From contig CM059193.1 of assembly GCA_030323885.1 (NCBI GenBank), positions 71,143,997 through 71,207,996 on the forward strand: a stretch of 64,000 bases of DNA, written 5' to 3'. This stretch comes from Branchipolynoe longqiensis. Taxonomy: Eukaryota > Annelida > Polychaeta > Phyllodocida > Polynoidae. The notes under the pieces are model-generated. The model had not been told where the DNA came from. It searched no databases and was given only the letters and a program-made list of their open reading frames with translations. Every line of letters starts with the position of its first letter. Positions within the stretch are counted from its first letter, which is position 1. Position numbers and translations under genes: made by a program. Below are positions 24,401-37,800 of this stretch, piece after piece.

Positions 24401-27400
24401 AGTGGCTCTCACAAATGTGTCGAGCCAACTGTACCCACCGCAGAAACAGCTTTGGGGTCTGCCTACGCCCGACCGGGTTCAGCTCACAGAACAGACAAGT
24501 CTGTCCTGGGCGAAACACACGGCGGACATACCCCAGGCACGCCAGTTCCTGTTTCGTATAACCGTCCCCCCTCGTTGGATCCTTCAACGCCCCAAATATC
24601 TCACATAGATGGGCGTTGTACCACTCCAACGCAGCGCGGGGACGGCTGTCAGCCTCGGTCCAGCCCTCATCATCGGAGACCTCATAATCTCCATGCACAT
24701 CATAAGGCCGCATGATCCGCTGGTACCCGTTCTCCCAGATCACGTAGTCGCTGAGGCTACGGGGCTCCTCGTGAGGGTCATTCCATAGCCGCGACAGGGT
24801 AGTCTCTGTCAAACCGGCCACGTTTCCCGAAAGAAACCGCGCCAGCTTAACAGGTCCACCCCTACGCGACCTGACGATCCACTCAGACGATGGAGTGAGG
24901 TCCTCAGCGATCTCATAACCGAGCTCCACCCCAAACCTACCACTGGCAGACCAACACGCAAGCATGTAGGCCATCCAACCCGTTCTCCGATCGTCCCCCC
25001 CCTGCTCTTGTTCAGAGCAGGCAGCGGCCGATCTCGACGGACGTGCAGTACCAGAACTGCTACCAGTGGGGACGTCCTCGACGTCCACGGGTACGGTTCG
25101 TTTCGAACCATCGCTATTATGATAGCGATAGTCGAACGACCCATAAGACACCTTAGCAGGAGGGATCGATGCCTTAGGGGGCACCGACACAACCTCCAAG
25201 CGAGGACCAGCGTCACGCTGTACAGAGGCTTTAGCCTTCTCCACAGCAATCCTCACCTGCGCTTCCGTCAAAGCACCAGACTCACGAGAAGGGGCAGGAG
25301 GCCGAAGCAGCTCACCGCCCACAACCGGGGTAGACTCGACAGAATCGACGTCCATCCTCACACTGGAACCTCCCCCTACTGACCGTCCGTTGTCGTGAGG
25401 TGCCGGCGCCAGACTCCCTAGGGTTCTAGCGCCTACATCCTCAGAGCCTGCGGACGGTAGCATAGGAGGTCGGACAGCAACTGCAGTCGGCAGTACCACC
25501 TGGCAAGAACCCGATGAACTACCGCTGAGAGGCTGCGCCATCCTCACATCAGCTGGGCTGAGCGAGAACGGATCCGTGCGGGACGAACAAACCGACTCCC
25601 TCAACGCCTTCTCACGCAGCTGCCACTCCCGAAAGCGTGACAACTCGTCAGCATTAACCATTGTCTGAGCATTCGAGATAATGGAAGCTGGGTGTAGCCG
25701 ATCATCGAACCCAACAGGGGAACGTAACGACAGGCTAGCTACTCCCGGAGGAGAAACCAGCCCAGCCGCCGTAACCCGCTGAGGGCCCCTCACGACCGCC
25801 AACACGGGCGACAATAGGGGACTAGACAGCTGCGGGGAGACTGTAGCAACAATCTCCCTACCGCCTAAAGGCCTAATGGTCCCTATACAGGATAAACCTG
25901 CCTCGTCGCCACCCTCGGCCTCATCGAAGAGAATACCGAGAGAACTCACGGCCTCAGCTCCCCCTAATGGAGTGCTGGGCGAATCCAGAATATCATCTGA
26001 CATGGTCCACACGCAACGAACTGCCACGGCAGCTCAAGTCGCGTGTCCCCCACGACAGACGATCGCCGTACACGCTGTGTCAAGTCTGCGCGATAAACGC
26101 ACAGACCAACACAGTCGCGGCCGGCCTTGCTATATTCTTATAGTTTGTCACAGTAAACAAGTACAATAAGGAATACGCGAATAGAGATAGGATTAATGTT
26201 CGAGGAACAAAGACACCCACCTGGTCTGCCGGCAGCCGGTAGAGTGACTGGCTCCACGTCCTCCCACGCAGAACCGCAGAGTCCAGCCGGCGTACCAACC
26301 AGAGAGTGCTTACCTCACTCGCGAAACACCAGGTGCGCCACCGGTACAACTAGCGTGACCTACATAGGAACCCAGCCAAACCACCCGACGGCGGTATTCC
26401 CCGCCCCCCCGCAGTACCGCTGACGTCACCGCACCACGTGGTCACGGAGAATCCCCAACCGCAGAATATCAGGGTGACCTAGTTAGCTCAACCACAAGGC
26501 CCGCCCGCCAGCTAGTGCACAATACTGAGCCACCCCCGGCGACAGATCCCCGGCACTTACGCAGTACCCACCAACAACAACACGTACTGCGTAGCGCCAG
26601 CAACCCACTCGCCCGGTTACACGCACATGCTATAAGTGACCCAGTTACGCCAAACTGAACAGTCCAACCAGTTACACACCCATGCCCGCAGCAAACATAA
26701 ACACTCCCCCGGTTATAGCAGCTAACACGCAGTACGCCCCGTCAACAATAACCAACGCGTTAGACAAGAAATAGCAGATAATAAACACACGGCTTAGGCA
26801 AAGGCATTACGCAGAACAGTAGTAACTGCGCCCATTCATTGGCGCCCCCGGGGCCCCCGGTCTTTCCCCACTACTCTCAAATAACTGCGTAGTAAAGTTT
26901 AACTGAACATATGTACTGCGTTACTCGTTGTGTGACAGGGATTGGAGTATCTCATGTACGACCAACCCCTGGAGACCAGACAACACCAGGGTGGAGTAGC
27001 CTAATACCCACTACCCCACCCCATACCAGTTATCTGCGTCGTAATGCTAAACGCTCAGATCGCCGCACAGGCGGTGCATCCGAACCCACATCAGACCCCT
27101 GTCTAACTGGTACAAAGTCGCTGTCACTACCCGAGCTACTGCGTACAGAAACAACACTATCGACATCAGACACTGATCTAGAACGACGCCGACGTTTATT
27201 TTTCCGTTTATCAGGCCTATGCCGCCTAGGGCGCATAGCCTCCCCCGCAGTAACTGGAAGCCCAGGTACTTTCTTCTGACTGAACGCATCTATAGTGCCA
27301 GCCTCCACCCTCGCAGGTGCGGGCTCGTCCCCTACATGTGCATCCAGCCAGGAGGATGGTCCAGCGTTTCTAGACATCTGCTCGGTGTAAAGCTTAAGAC

Positions 27401-30400
27401 GTCTAACGTTAGATTTACGGTATTTACCATCCTTGCCCTTCATAATAACTGTGGTGTCAGAGACAACTTCTGTTATAGTAAAGGGACCATCCCAGTTCTT
27501 TGCGAGTTTGACCCGAGCTAGCGGCGCATGATACCGCACCACCCGATCCCCCACCTTGAACTGGCGCCACGCAGCAGGCCCGTAGTCAGATTTCTGACGA
27601 ACCGCTGCCCGACCTAAAGCATCGCGAACTGCGCTATACGCGTGGTGAAAGCAATGCTCCAACCATCTTACAAACACGATCTCACAAGGCCGGTCTACTT
27701 GACGATTCACCACCCCAAACTGCAGATCAGCTGCTAGTCGGAGCTCCTCCCCAAATAGTAACCTGTTAGGAGTCACACCCGTAGATGCGTGCTCCGTACA
27801 GTTATATGCGTGTGCCACAAACTTGACCTGTAAATCCCAATCATCTTGAAAGTCATTCACGGTACAAGCCAACGCAGATATCAGCGTCTTATTAAAACGC
27901 TCTACCATACCATCCGATTGTGGACAGTACGGGTTCGTACGCGTTTTCTTAACGCCCAACAAGCGCAACATGGACTGAAACAGTGTGGACTCAAATTCCC
28001 GTCCCTGATCCGAATGGATCCGCATTGGGGCACCGAATATCAAAACCCAGTTATCCACCAACGCCTGCGCTGCAGTGGGTGCAGTGTGATCTTTTAAGGG
28101 GTACACTTGCACGTACTTAGTGTAATAGTCTTGGACTACCATCATCACCACATTCCCCCTAGACGTCGTCTTAAACCCGGACACAAAGTCACACGCTAGA
28201 CGGCGCCACCGATGCCCAGACAATTCCTGAGTCAACGGTAGCTTAGCAATCCCTTCACCTGGCTTCACCACCTGACATTTATGGCAAGTGCGTACCCACC
28301 GCCTAATATCAGAAGTCATGCCAGGCCAATAGAACCGCCAAGCTAAACGCTTGGTGGAGCGAACACGCCCAAAGTGCGTAGCTGTAGAATGCCCATGACA
28401 AAACAACAACACATCATCGCGCAATGCAAATGGCACGACGATCTGCAGGCGACTGCGTAGGTCTTCACCCACTACCTTCCACCTGCAGAGCACACCCTCA
28501 CGCAGTTCCAGCAGGTCCCATTGATTTATAATCTTACGAGTCTCTGCATTCTCCACCGCCAGCTCGTCACGCAAAGGCTTCGAGCGGCCTACCTCCAACC
28601 ACTTGATCACACGCAGTATGGAGGGATCTTGGCGCTGCGCCAAGCGAACCTCTGATAACGTCCAAAGCTCATCATCATCTATGTCCGCCAGACGCATCGC
28701 AGAAATTGCTGCGAGTACACAATTATGCGCGCCACAGTCCGTGCAATCACCCCGGCCGCACTTACGCACCGGGATTCTACTCAGACTATCTGCGTTGATG
28801 TGATCCACCCCTTTCTGTACACAATATGCTCATTCGTCACACCATATTCAGATAAAGTGGCCAACCAACGCCCCATCATCCCCTCCGCCTCCTTGAAATT
28901 CAACAACCAACGAAGAGAATGATGATCAGTCCGGATAATAAAATCCGACCCTATCAAGAAATGTTTCCACTTCCTGCTATACACGACGATAGCCATCAAC
29001 TCACGCTTCGTCGTGCAATAATTCCGCTGCGCTTTATTAAGTTTATTACTCGCAAAAGACAACGGGACCTCTACCCCATCCTGAACCTGACTCAACACGC
29101 CTGAGATTGCAAACCCCGACGCATCAGTGTCCAGAATGAACTGCCCCACCGCCCGCGGATATCGCAGCACTGGGGTCTGAGTAAAGGCACGTTTCAAGCC
29201 CAGAAATGCCGCCTCCTGAGCGTCGCCCCACACAAATTTTATTTTTTTCGCGGTAACGACCAAGTCCTGCAGAGGAACAGCCAACCGCGCAAAATCAGCA
29301 ATGAAATCGCGGTAATACGACACAAACCCAAGGAATGATCTCACTTCCTTCATATCCTCAGGTCTGGGCCACCCCGCAATTGCAGAGAGCTTTTCCGGGT
29401 CTGCCTTAATCCCCTTCGCAGAAACCACACGCCCTAGGTACTGCGTCTCACGCCTAAAAAGCCTACACTTTGAAGCCTTGAGTCTCAGCCCATAGGAACG
29501 TAAACGATCAAACACTGCTTGAAGCCGATCCTCGACATTCGGTTAGTGTCCGACCAAAGACAATGATATCATCCAAATACACCAAGCAGATCTTCCACTG
29601 AAGACCAGCCAGCATATCCGTCATCATCTTTTCGAACGTGGCTGGAGCATTACATAGCCCAAACGGCATCACGTTCCACTCGAATAAGCCTAAGTGAGTG
29701 CTAAAAGCAGTCTTAGCAATATCCTCCGGATCCATTGCTACCTGATGATACCCAGATTGCAGATCCAGAGTGCAAAACCACTCATTACCCCCTAAACTCT
29801 CGAGCGACTCATCTATGCGCGGTAATGGGTAAGCATTTTTCCGCGTCACAGTATTGAGTTTTTTATAGTCAATGCAAAAACGGATCGAACCATCTTTTTT
29901 CTTGACTAAATGGACAGGTGAACTCCACGGTGAATCACTACTCCTAATCACTCCACTATCTAGCAGCTTATGCAACTCCGTCTCCAGTGCTTCTTTTTTA
30001 GAATGCACGAAACGCCGATAGGGAATCCTAAAAGCAGCAGACTCACCGACATCTATGCCATGCTTCACCACCTCAGTCCAGCCTAACGTCTCACCAGGCA
30101 CTGCGAAAACCTGAATATTTCTACCCAGAAATTCCACAACCTGAGAGCGATCAGACTCATCAACCACCTCACACCCCATAGCCAAAGGTATAAGATGGGC
30201 AGGCAAGCTTCCATCAAGGGACCGAGATACAACAGAAGGCGCCACGCACTCCTCCGTAGTACCAAAAGTAACCGCCTCGGCTACCTCCCCCAACGCAGCA
30301 ACGCCCACTTCCCCTCTACTACTCACAACACTAGAGGGGCAATCCAACTGCGCCGCCCGCGCGACACGCAGTTCGGGCCAACCACTGCTCCAATTACCAG

Positions 30401-33400
30401 GTAACTGCGAACAGCTGACCGCACAACACCGCCCCGCGCCAACCCCGTCCACTGGGTCAACTGCGCCAACAGCTGACTCAGCGACCCCGTTGCCGCGAGC
30501 AATGTTTACACCGGATTGTTTACTCAACCCCGCCTTAGCGTATTCACTATGAACATTACCAAAGTCAGTAGCTTCACTCAACAACCCGATAGTCGTACCC
30601 TTCTGTAACCTAACCGCATAACGATTTGGATTAAACAAAGGCACAACCGAGTCAACAGGACTCCACACTAGCGTATTCTGACCTACCAATCCCAGTTCAT
30701 GCAATTCTGAGACCATTGGTTCAAATAGGCTCTGGTGATCACCGTCAACCCCTACAGCTGTAATTTTAACATCACAGCCGGTCATCGGAGCAATGCGAAT
30801 ATCTTGCGCAACCGCAGACACAGTCTGACTATCGCGACGCAATTCACACTGCACCGTGAGTTGATACGGATATCGAAGATATAGGCTGCCCGCCTGACGC
30901 AGCTCACAACCATAATACTCCAAAAATTCCGCACCCAAAATACCATCTTCTGAAATATCGGAAACAGTAGGGGCATAATGAAATATTTTCCCCCCGATTT
31001 CCAGAGATAGTATGGCTTGTCCGTACTGCTTGAGTGGCGCACCGGTGACAGTGACAGGCTTCACGCTATTATCGAAAAACACCTTATCACCGTCCAACTT
31101 ATCGAAGAATTTTCGTCCAACACATGTGACCGCAGCCCCACTGTCTATTAAAAAATACCCGATAGTCCCTCTAACGCACACTCTCACATACCACCGTTTT
31201 CCGTCCAAAGTCCAGAAAGTGGAATCCACGAATAGGCGCTTACCACAAGGGTGAGACAGGTCGCACCCCTGACGCTGTATTATAAATTGCATACAGTCGT
31301 CCAAAGGTGCGGGAGCCAAAGCAGAAACGCAACGCGCTATCTGCTCCATGCCATCCCACAATACCGACTCCACTGGGATAGAATCACCAGGGGCGATCAC
31401 CGGCGGTCCCGCGCTAGCATCAGACTGCACACCGGCTTCCTCGACAGTTAACACCGCATCCGTTTTGGCGGTATCCGGGCTTGCCAATTGGGTTGAGCCT
31501 AAGCCCAAACGGTCCAACCCTAGGCGTTTAAATGAGGCTTAGCCTTTGCGTCCCTGTCCTTACGGAGACGCGCCAACCTAGCCCGATCAACACCTGAGTT
31601 GTCCCTACCCTCGCGATCACCGGCTATTACAGCCTCCTCGAGAGTACGTTTTACTCCAGTACATTGGATAGGCCAATGACCGAAAGCAAAGCAACGACCA
31701 CACTCGTGATCACGAGCACGCGTATCTTTCTTAGCTACGCGCCTGCGCGCAGATAACCCAGATGAGCTAGGCCCACCTGTTGCTACCTGCGCAGCAGATT
31801 TCTGCTCCCCCATCACATCACGCACCCAACCTTGGACTAACGCTTTAGTGATAGGCGGCGACTGATAACCCCCCCCAGAGCTCGCCCGGAAATTGCCACC
31901 ATCCCGATAGCCACCGCCCGACGAACCCCGATAGGAATTACCACCACGATAGCTTCCCCCAGAACTCCCCCGAGAGTAACCACCGCCGCCATTACGCCGA
32001 GGATCACGTGGCGCGTTATACGCAGCCACCTCAACCTCGAACTCACCATCCGACTCATCTGACAGTCGAATAGCCTCCACCGCAGTCGACCGCCCAGCAC
32101 GCAGTGCCTTGGCGCAGTAATCGTCGACTACCTCAAACATCTCCTCCAGAGATGACTTACCCGGCCGCCACCGGTCATAGGCGGCACGCTGCTCTCCCGG
32201 ATCCATGAGTGAGCATACGAAACGCTCGACTATCTTAGTCTCGATCGCACGCTCACTCATCCCAGTATCTCTCGCAGCCTCCCGCCCATCAACCTGCAGC
32301 TGTAGACCGTACGCACGGTACGATCCATCACGGGCAGTTTGGACGCGCTTCTTCCACTGATACCAGCGCGCCATGGGGTCCACTGGACGGAACTTATACG
32401 AGATGATAGGAAGCAATTCCCTCATCGTCGTCAACCCATGGCGCCTCCACGCGTCCACGCAGTCCTGCGCCGGCCCACTCCTCAGCAGAGGTAACAGCTG
32501 AATGAGAGCTACCCTCTCATCCCACATGTTGGACCGCATATCCAACGTAAAATCCCGCCACCAAGTATTCCATTCCTGCTTAATACCTGTAAATGGCTTA
32601 GGACGCAACGTCGGAATACGCGCAGAACCTGCCACAGGATACCTCAGAACATTCTCATCTAGTTCTAACGTATCCCGATTACACGACTCCCATCCGGCCC
32701 CACCCCCAATCGAAGCAGGCTCCCGAATCACATCCATTATTGCAGGATGATTCCGGAACAACCACATCTCTTCCACTGAGTACTGGCGACCCACCGGCAG
32801 CCCAGGCAACGACGCAATGGGCACTGCGTCACCGCCCAAACCCACCGGGTCAGGAATCCTCTCACCCCGTATCTCCTCATGAGTATTACCCACGTATACG
32901 GAATCCTGAACAACACCCCGTCGATGTTGCCCAGCACCCCCCCCCCCCCCGAGAACTAACATCCCCAGGAGAGGGCACCGGCTCCCTAGGACCCCCACAT
33001 CCACCGCCGCCCCCCTTAGAAGGCGCCGGCGAACGCGGTGAGCTACCCGCGGAAGCCGGGCGCGCACTATGCCCTGGATACTGCGTCTCGCGGCTATCCA
33101 ACCGCGTAGACTCAGTAACCCTCGCACCACTCTCCCCAAGCCCCAAACCGCGTTGAAACGCCAGTTTCTCAGCCTGAAAAGCTGCGCGCTCACTTGCAAG
33201 GATCTCCAGAGCAGAATCAATGCTAAACCTCTCGGCAGCTAGCAACTGTTCACACCTCTGGTTCTCGTCCTGCAACTGAACATTCAGCGCCTCCCGCATG
33301 GACAAATCCTCCAACTGTTTCGTGAACGCAGTTTGCTGCTCTTCCACCAACACTCGACTAGATTCTGCCTCCTCTGCGGAAATGCGCCGCGTTTAGCTCT

Positions 33401-34825
33401 GCTAAATCGCGTGCGAAGGATGCAGCATTGGAGACTCTTAAATCATCCAACGCCCGTCTCTCCCCCGCCATCCGGTCAAACTGGACCCGCTTCCAAGCTC
33501 GCAGACGGCGGATACGCATCGATTCTTGACGCTCCACCTCCGACTGCGACCCCGAAAACGTACGACCCATAACCAAATCACGCTCTAACGTAAACGTTAA
33601 CGAGTCATCGGCTACGAGCCCTGTCTCCAAAGCCGGGGAAATCTCCCTACGACAGGGAATTTGGGGATCATCACGCCCAGCTCCCATCCCCACAGAATGG
33701 ACAACTGAACTTCCCCACGGTGAATACTCCAGCGGCACTCCTCCCACAGAACTCCCGCGTACGCCCAGACCTAAATCATCACGACACACGATTGAACTGC
33801 TACCCTCACGTACACCCGCCCCCGAATCAATATTGATCGACAGAGACTGTATATCATCAAGAGCGAAGCCCACTTTCATCGCACTCCCCGTAATGCCCTC
33901 CCCAGTACTATCATCAACTGAGAGAACATTTCGCGCTGCTGTTGATGGCGCGACATTTTTCAACGCCGCGCCACCACTACCAGAACGAGTGCCCAACTGC
34001 GCGTCACGCCCACCACCCTGTATCGCCACCGGTGTAAACAACGGCGCAATACCTGGCGGCGGACTGCCACTCAGTCGCGCTAACTGCGTCCAATAGCTAT
34101 CAACGCCTTCAGCACCTCTAGGCGACACCACCGGCACTAGCGCGGGAGTGGCTACGCCCCCCCCCACTCACTGACACCTGGCGGCGGTCCCCTATGACGC
34201 CGGCACCTGCATTAGGAATGAACGTATTAACATCAACATCCCCAACAGGTGAATAGTGAGCGTGGTGCAGTGTACTCACCACAGAAGCGTCCACGCTCAC
34301 CGGCGGTCCCACCGCGTCGGGACGCCCTGTACCATCAGTTTGGTACTGGCGCCCACTGCGCAGTTGACCTGCCGTCGCCCCCTCCATAACTACAAATTAC
34401 GAAGAGAACCTACCTTCGGAGTCCATGGCCCAGGTCCAATACTCACCCCTTACGCAGAAGGCGAGCTGGCTCACGGCACCAATGTAATGGCCCACGGCCC
34501 TCCGACTCTCACTCACGCAGTCACCCACGGAAGAACACCAAGATTCAATTCAGTGTACGCTTCACCCTTGGTTTATTGAACCATCTGCTCTCCGCGGCGT
34601 CAGTAGTTGTCTGACCCGCCCCCTGACTCGCCAGATCCCACATCGACTCTATAGGTGTGTGTGTGGGGGGGTGGGTCAGCCACACGCAGTAGAGGTCAGC
34701 CCAGTTGGGGTCTGACCGGTGGCTACCCGTGCCGCCACCTGGCGCAGTGTAATGGTACTGCGCTGGTGTACGGCGTAGTCTCCGCTGCTACCGCGTGATA
34801 GTAGAGCTCATGTTCAGACTACTAC

Positions 34826-34856
<31 letters not shown>

Positions 34857-37800
34857 TGTATGTATGTATGTATGTATGTATGTATGTATGTATGTATGTA
34901 TGTATGTATGTATGTATGTATGTATGTATGTATGTATGTATGTATGTATGTATGTATGTATGTATGTATGTATGTATGTATGTATGTATGTATGTATGTG
35001 GTTCCAAAGTAAATTTATCGACATCAATACATAATGCATTACTGAATAGTGTTGTCTGTTAGGTAAGCAAACGTCTCATTTGATGAAATTGTTGCAAACT
35101 AAATTACACACCCATGAACTGGGTTGATAGGAACAGGAAAGAGAAAAGGAAAGAGAAAAGGAAAGAGAAAAGGAAAGAGAAAAGGAAAGAGAAAAGGAAA
35201 GAGAAAAGGAGGAAAGAGAAATAGAATGGAAGTGGAAATGTCCAGGAATTCTTCAATGAGTGACAGTGAAGCAGCTGCTCATCTGAGGCCAGAATTTTAT
35301 GGACCCAAATTAAATTCAAAACATTTCCAGACTACTTTGACAAATTCAAAGCTGCCAAGGCCAACCCGTTGGATTAAGTCAAATGAAACACCGACTTAAA
35401 CATGTCAAAGGTCTCCTACGAATCCTTGTGTTCGTAAAGCACATCACTGAAGAGATACACAATATTCGTTTATTAATAACTAACACACAATATATATAGA
35501 GAACTGACTACACACATAAATATAAATATAGAACTCACCCTCTAGGACAGCTAGGTCCTTCTGGCGTTCGGCTTGTGCCAGTCTACTCTCCAGAATCCTA
35601 AGCTCGTCTGGCGTAGCTTTCTGTATAAAATAACCCACATAATACAACGGGCTAGTTCCTAAACGCTCTGTGACAAATTAATTACTAACACACTAATTTC
35701 ATAATAAATCTTTACAGTTTATCAGAGTTAGCACCAGGGTTCATACAAAAGGTTGGCCACCAGGTTCAAGAGCATTTTCAAGAACCATACATACACAGGG
35801 TCCATACACATGTGAAGATATGGAATTCAAGGCTATTTCAAGACTGTTTTTGATAGGAATTCAAGACTATTTTCATTTGGATTTAGTCCGAATTCGCCAT
35901 TCGGAATATCGATTTTACACTAATTTAAATCGGTGGGGACAGTTTAATGGAATTCAAGGGTATTCAAGACTAATCACCCAAAATAGGTTCTCAGGCCTTT
36001 CAAGGCCGGAAGACCAGCGCCTCAGTGCTGAAAAAAAGATGTTATTCAACTGGAATAAAAATTTGGAAAAAAAAGAAGAAAAAAATGGGGCAAATGAAGT
36101 TCAAAACTTTAAAGGCCAAATACAGACCCTGCATACATTAATTATTATGAATGCTGGAAATATATGTTATGCTTTCTCCACAAAATACATGCCAAGTGGG
36201 GTGAAAGAGGGTGGGCAGGAAGGGGTTGGGCCCTGGTTATCACACATCAATAGTATTATGTTTATGTGTATATTTCTTTAAAGACCATGCGATTTAAAAT
36301 GGGAGGATAAATTTTCATGAATATCGTCTCATTGTCGAGTGTAAATAATATGTGAATAGCTAAGATTTTTTTATTATATCACGTTTTTCGCTTACCTTAG
36401 CAACCTTTTTGAGCTCCTTCTTAATTTTTACTTCCCTCTGCTCACATACCATCTAAAGGGAAATGGTGAATCCGTATGAAACTAACCAGCAGTATATATA
36501 GTTATCTTAACATATGTCGTTCAAAATAATTCCCTACTTAATGATTAGCACATATAAGTTCCATTTATTCTTTAGATAAAGGAAACATCAATTTGCAGTT
36601 CTAGATTCATAATAGATTAAAACAACTAAAATAGCGTAATATATTTTTAAGCTTTAGTAGTAGTACATTTCATATGCTATTTTCTAAGTTTTCAGTTTAT
36701 TCTATTATTTACATATGCCTAATTTAGATTGAAGAAGTAACTCTAAATTATACTAATATCTAATGTAGATTTGTATACTTACTAAGTTTCCTTTAGCATA
36801 GTCCACCTGTTTCTCGCCATCCAAGACTAAATCGAACATGTGCTTAAACTCTTTTAGTTGTTCTGGAAAGGAAAGGAAAAAAATATATTCTTATTTACAT
36901 TTAGCAACTGAATGCCTTTTGAATACATACTCTGGCAATCGTGACATTAAACAAACTCATCAACATATTTAGTTTTTAGATGATTTGCAGCGAAACGTAA
37001 TCTAGGTATGCCTAGTTCAGACTGTAGGATTTCACGGTAACGTGTCGTTACCGTGCTGGGGAAACTACGGAACCGAAATTGTGTTTCCCATGATATTAAT
37101 CAAAGCAAGGCAATTACATTAACATTAAAAAAAAAAATTTAATGCTACAGACGGTTGTTTCCATTACATTGTAGATGACCAGACGGGATGGCCGAATGAG
37201 TTAGAGCGTCCGTCTCCTGTGCTGGTAGATCGTGGGGTCGAGTCCTGGTCGAGTCAAACCAATGACTTTAAAATTGATACTTGTCGCTTCCTAGCCAGGC
37301 GCTCGGCATTATTAGGATAGGGCAAGGACTGGTGTGCTCAGTGTCAGGATAATGTGACTGAGTGGGATACCAGGTCATGGTGCCGGCGGCCTGGTTTCCC
37401 AGTGGGACAGCACTATAAAGTCGCCATGAGTGCGCACTGTCACAAGTCGGTACCCGTCCTGATATGACCTTGGATGTTGCTGGGACGTAAAACAACAACA
37501 AACAAACATTGTAGATTATTAAAGGTATATGTACAATTTCTGCACAGGTGGGTTCAAAATATACTCTTACTAAATTTAATTAACTGTTTCAAGAATGGGT
37601 ACCCATCTCCAATTTTACGGAACCGAAAAACAGTTACCCATGGGTTCCCATGAGTACCGGGCACGGAACCCAAAAAGTGTTTCCCATGAAATCTGAAATC
37701 CTACAGCCTGTAGTTACATGGCTTTCTATGAACAGTTTATATTGCACGCAATCGTGAAAGCCCTCTGGTTGTGCAGGAACTAAAACGGATGTGTTTGTTG

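Larger units (their letters stand above)
20913..34826 (-). mobile_element. 13.9-kb Ty3/gypsy LTR retrotransposon with an extra ORF
   Basis: Flanked by LTRs at 20913-21254 and 34483-34826. On - the order is 5' LTR, primer-binding site, gag, protease-RT-RNase H-integrase, a 1-kb spacer, a 1039-codon ORF, 1.6 kb of non-coding DNA, polypurine tract, 3' LTR. RT before integrase with a GPF motif and no chromodomain places it in Ty3/gypsy. LTRs differ by about two substitutions and one dinucleotide, so insertion is recent. The flanks are TATG on both sides, compatible with a 4-bp duplication inside the microsatellite. It lies in intron 6 of the BAR-like gene in the sense orientation. Gag and pol each contain frame breaks. 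Confidence 0.95.

Noticed and set aside
22884..26003. Envelope protein making the gypsy element retrovirus-like
   Set aside because: No signal peptide, transmembrane segment or furin-type cleavage site is apparent, and the basic RG-rich tract argues for a nucleic-acid-binding protein.
20817..35062. Open frames of Met-Tyr-Val-Cys and His-Thr-Tyr-Ile repeats
   Set aside because: They are translations of the (TATG)n microsatellite in several frames on both strands.
35124..35399. Lys/Arg/Gly-rich 91-codon ORF
   Set aside because: Its first half is the 12-bp purine repeat and the rest has no recognisable content.
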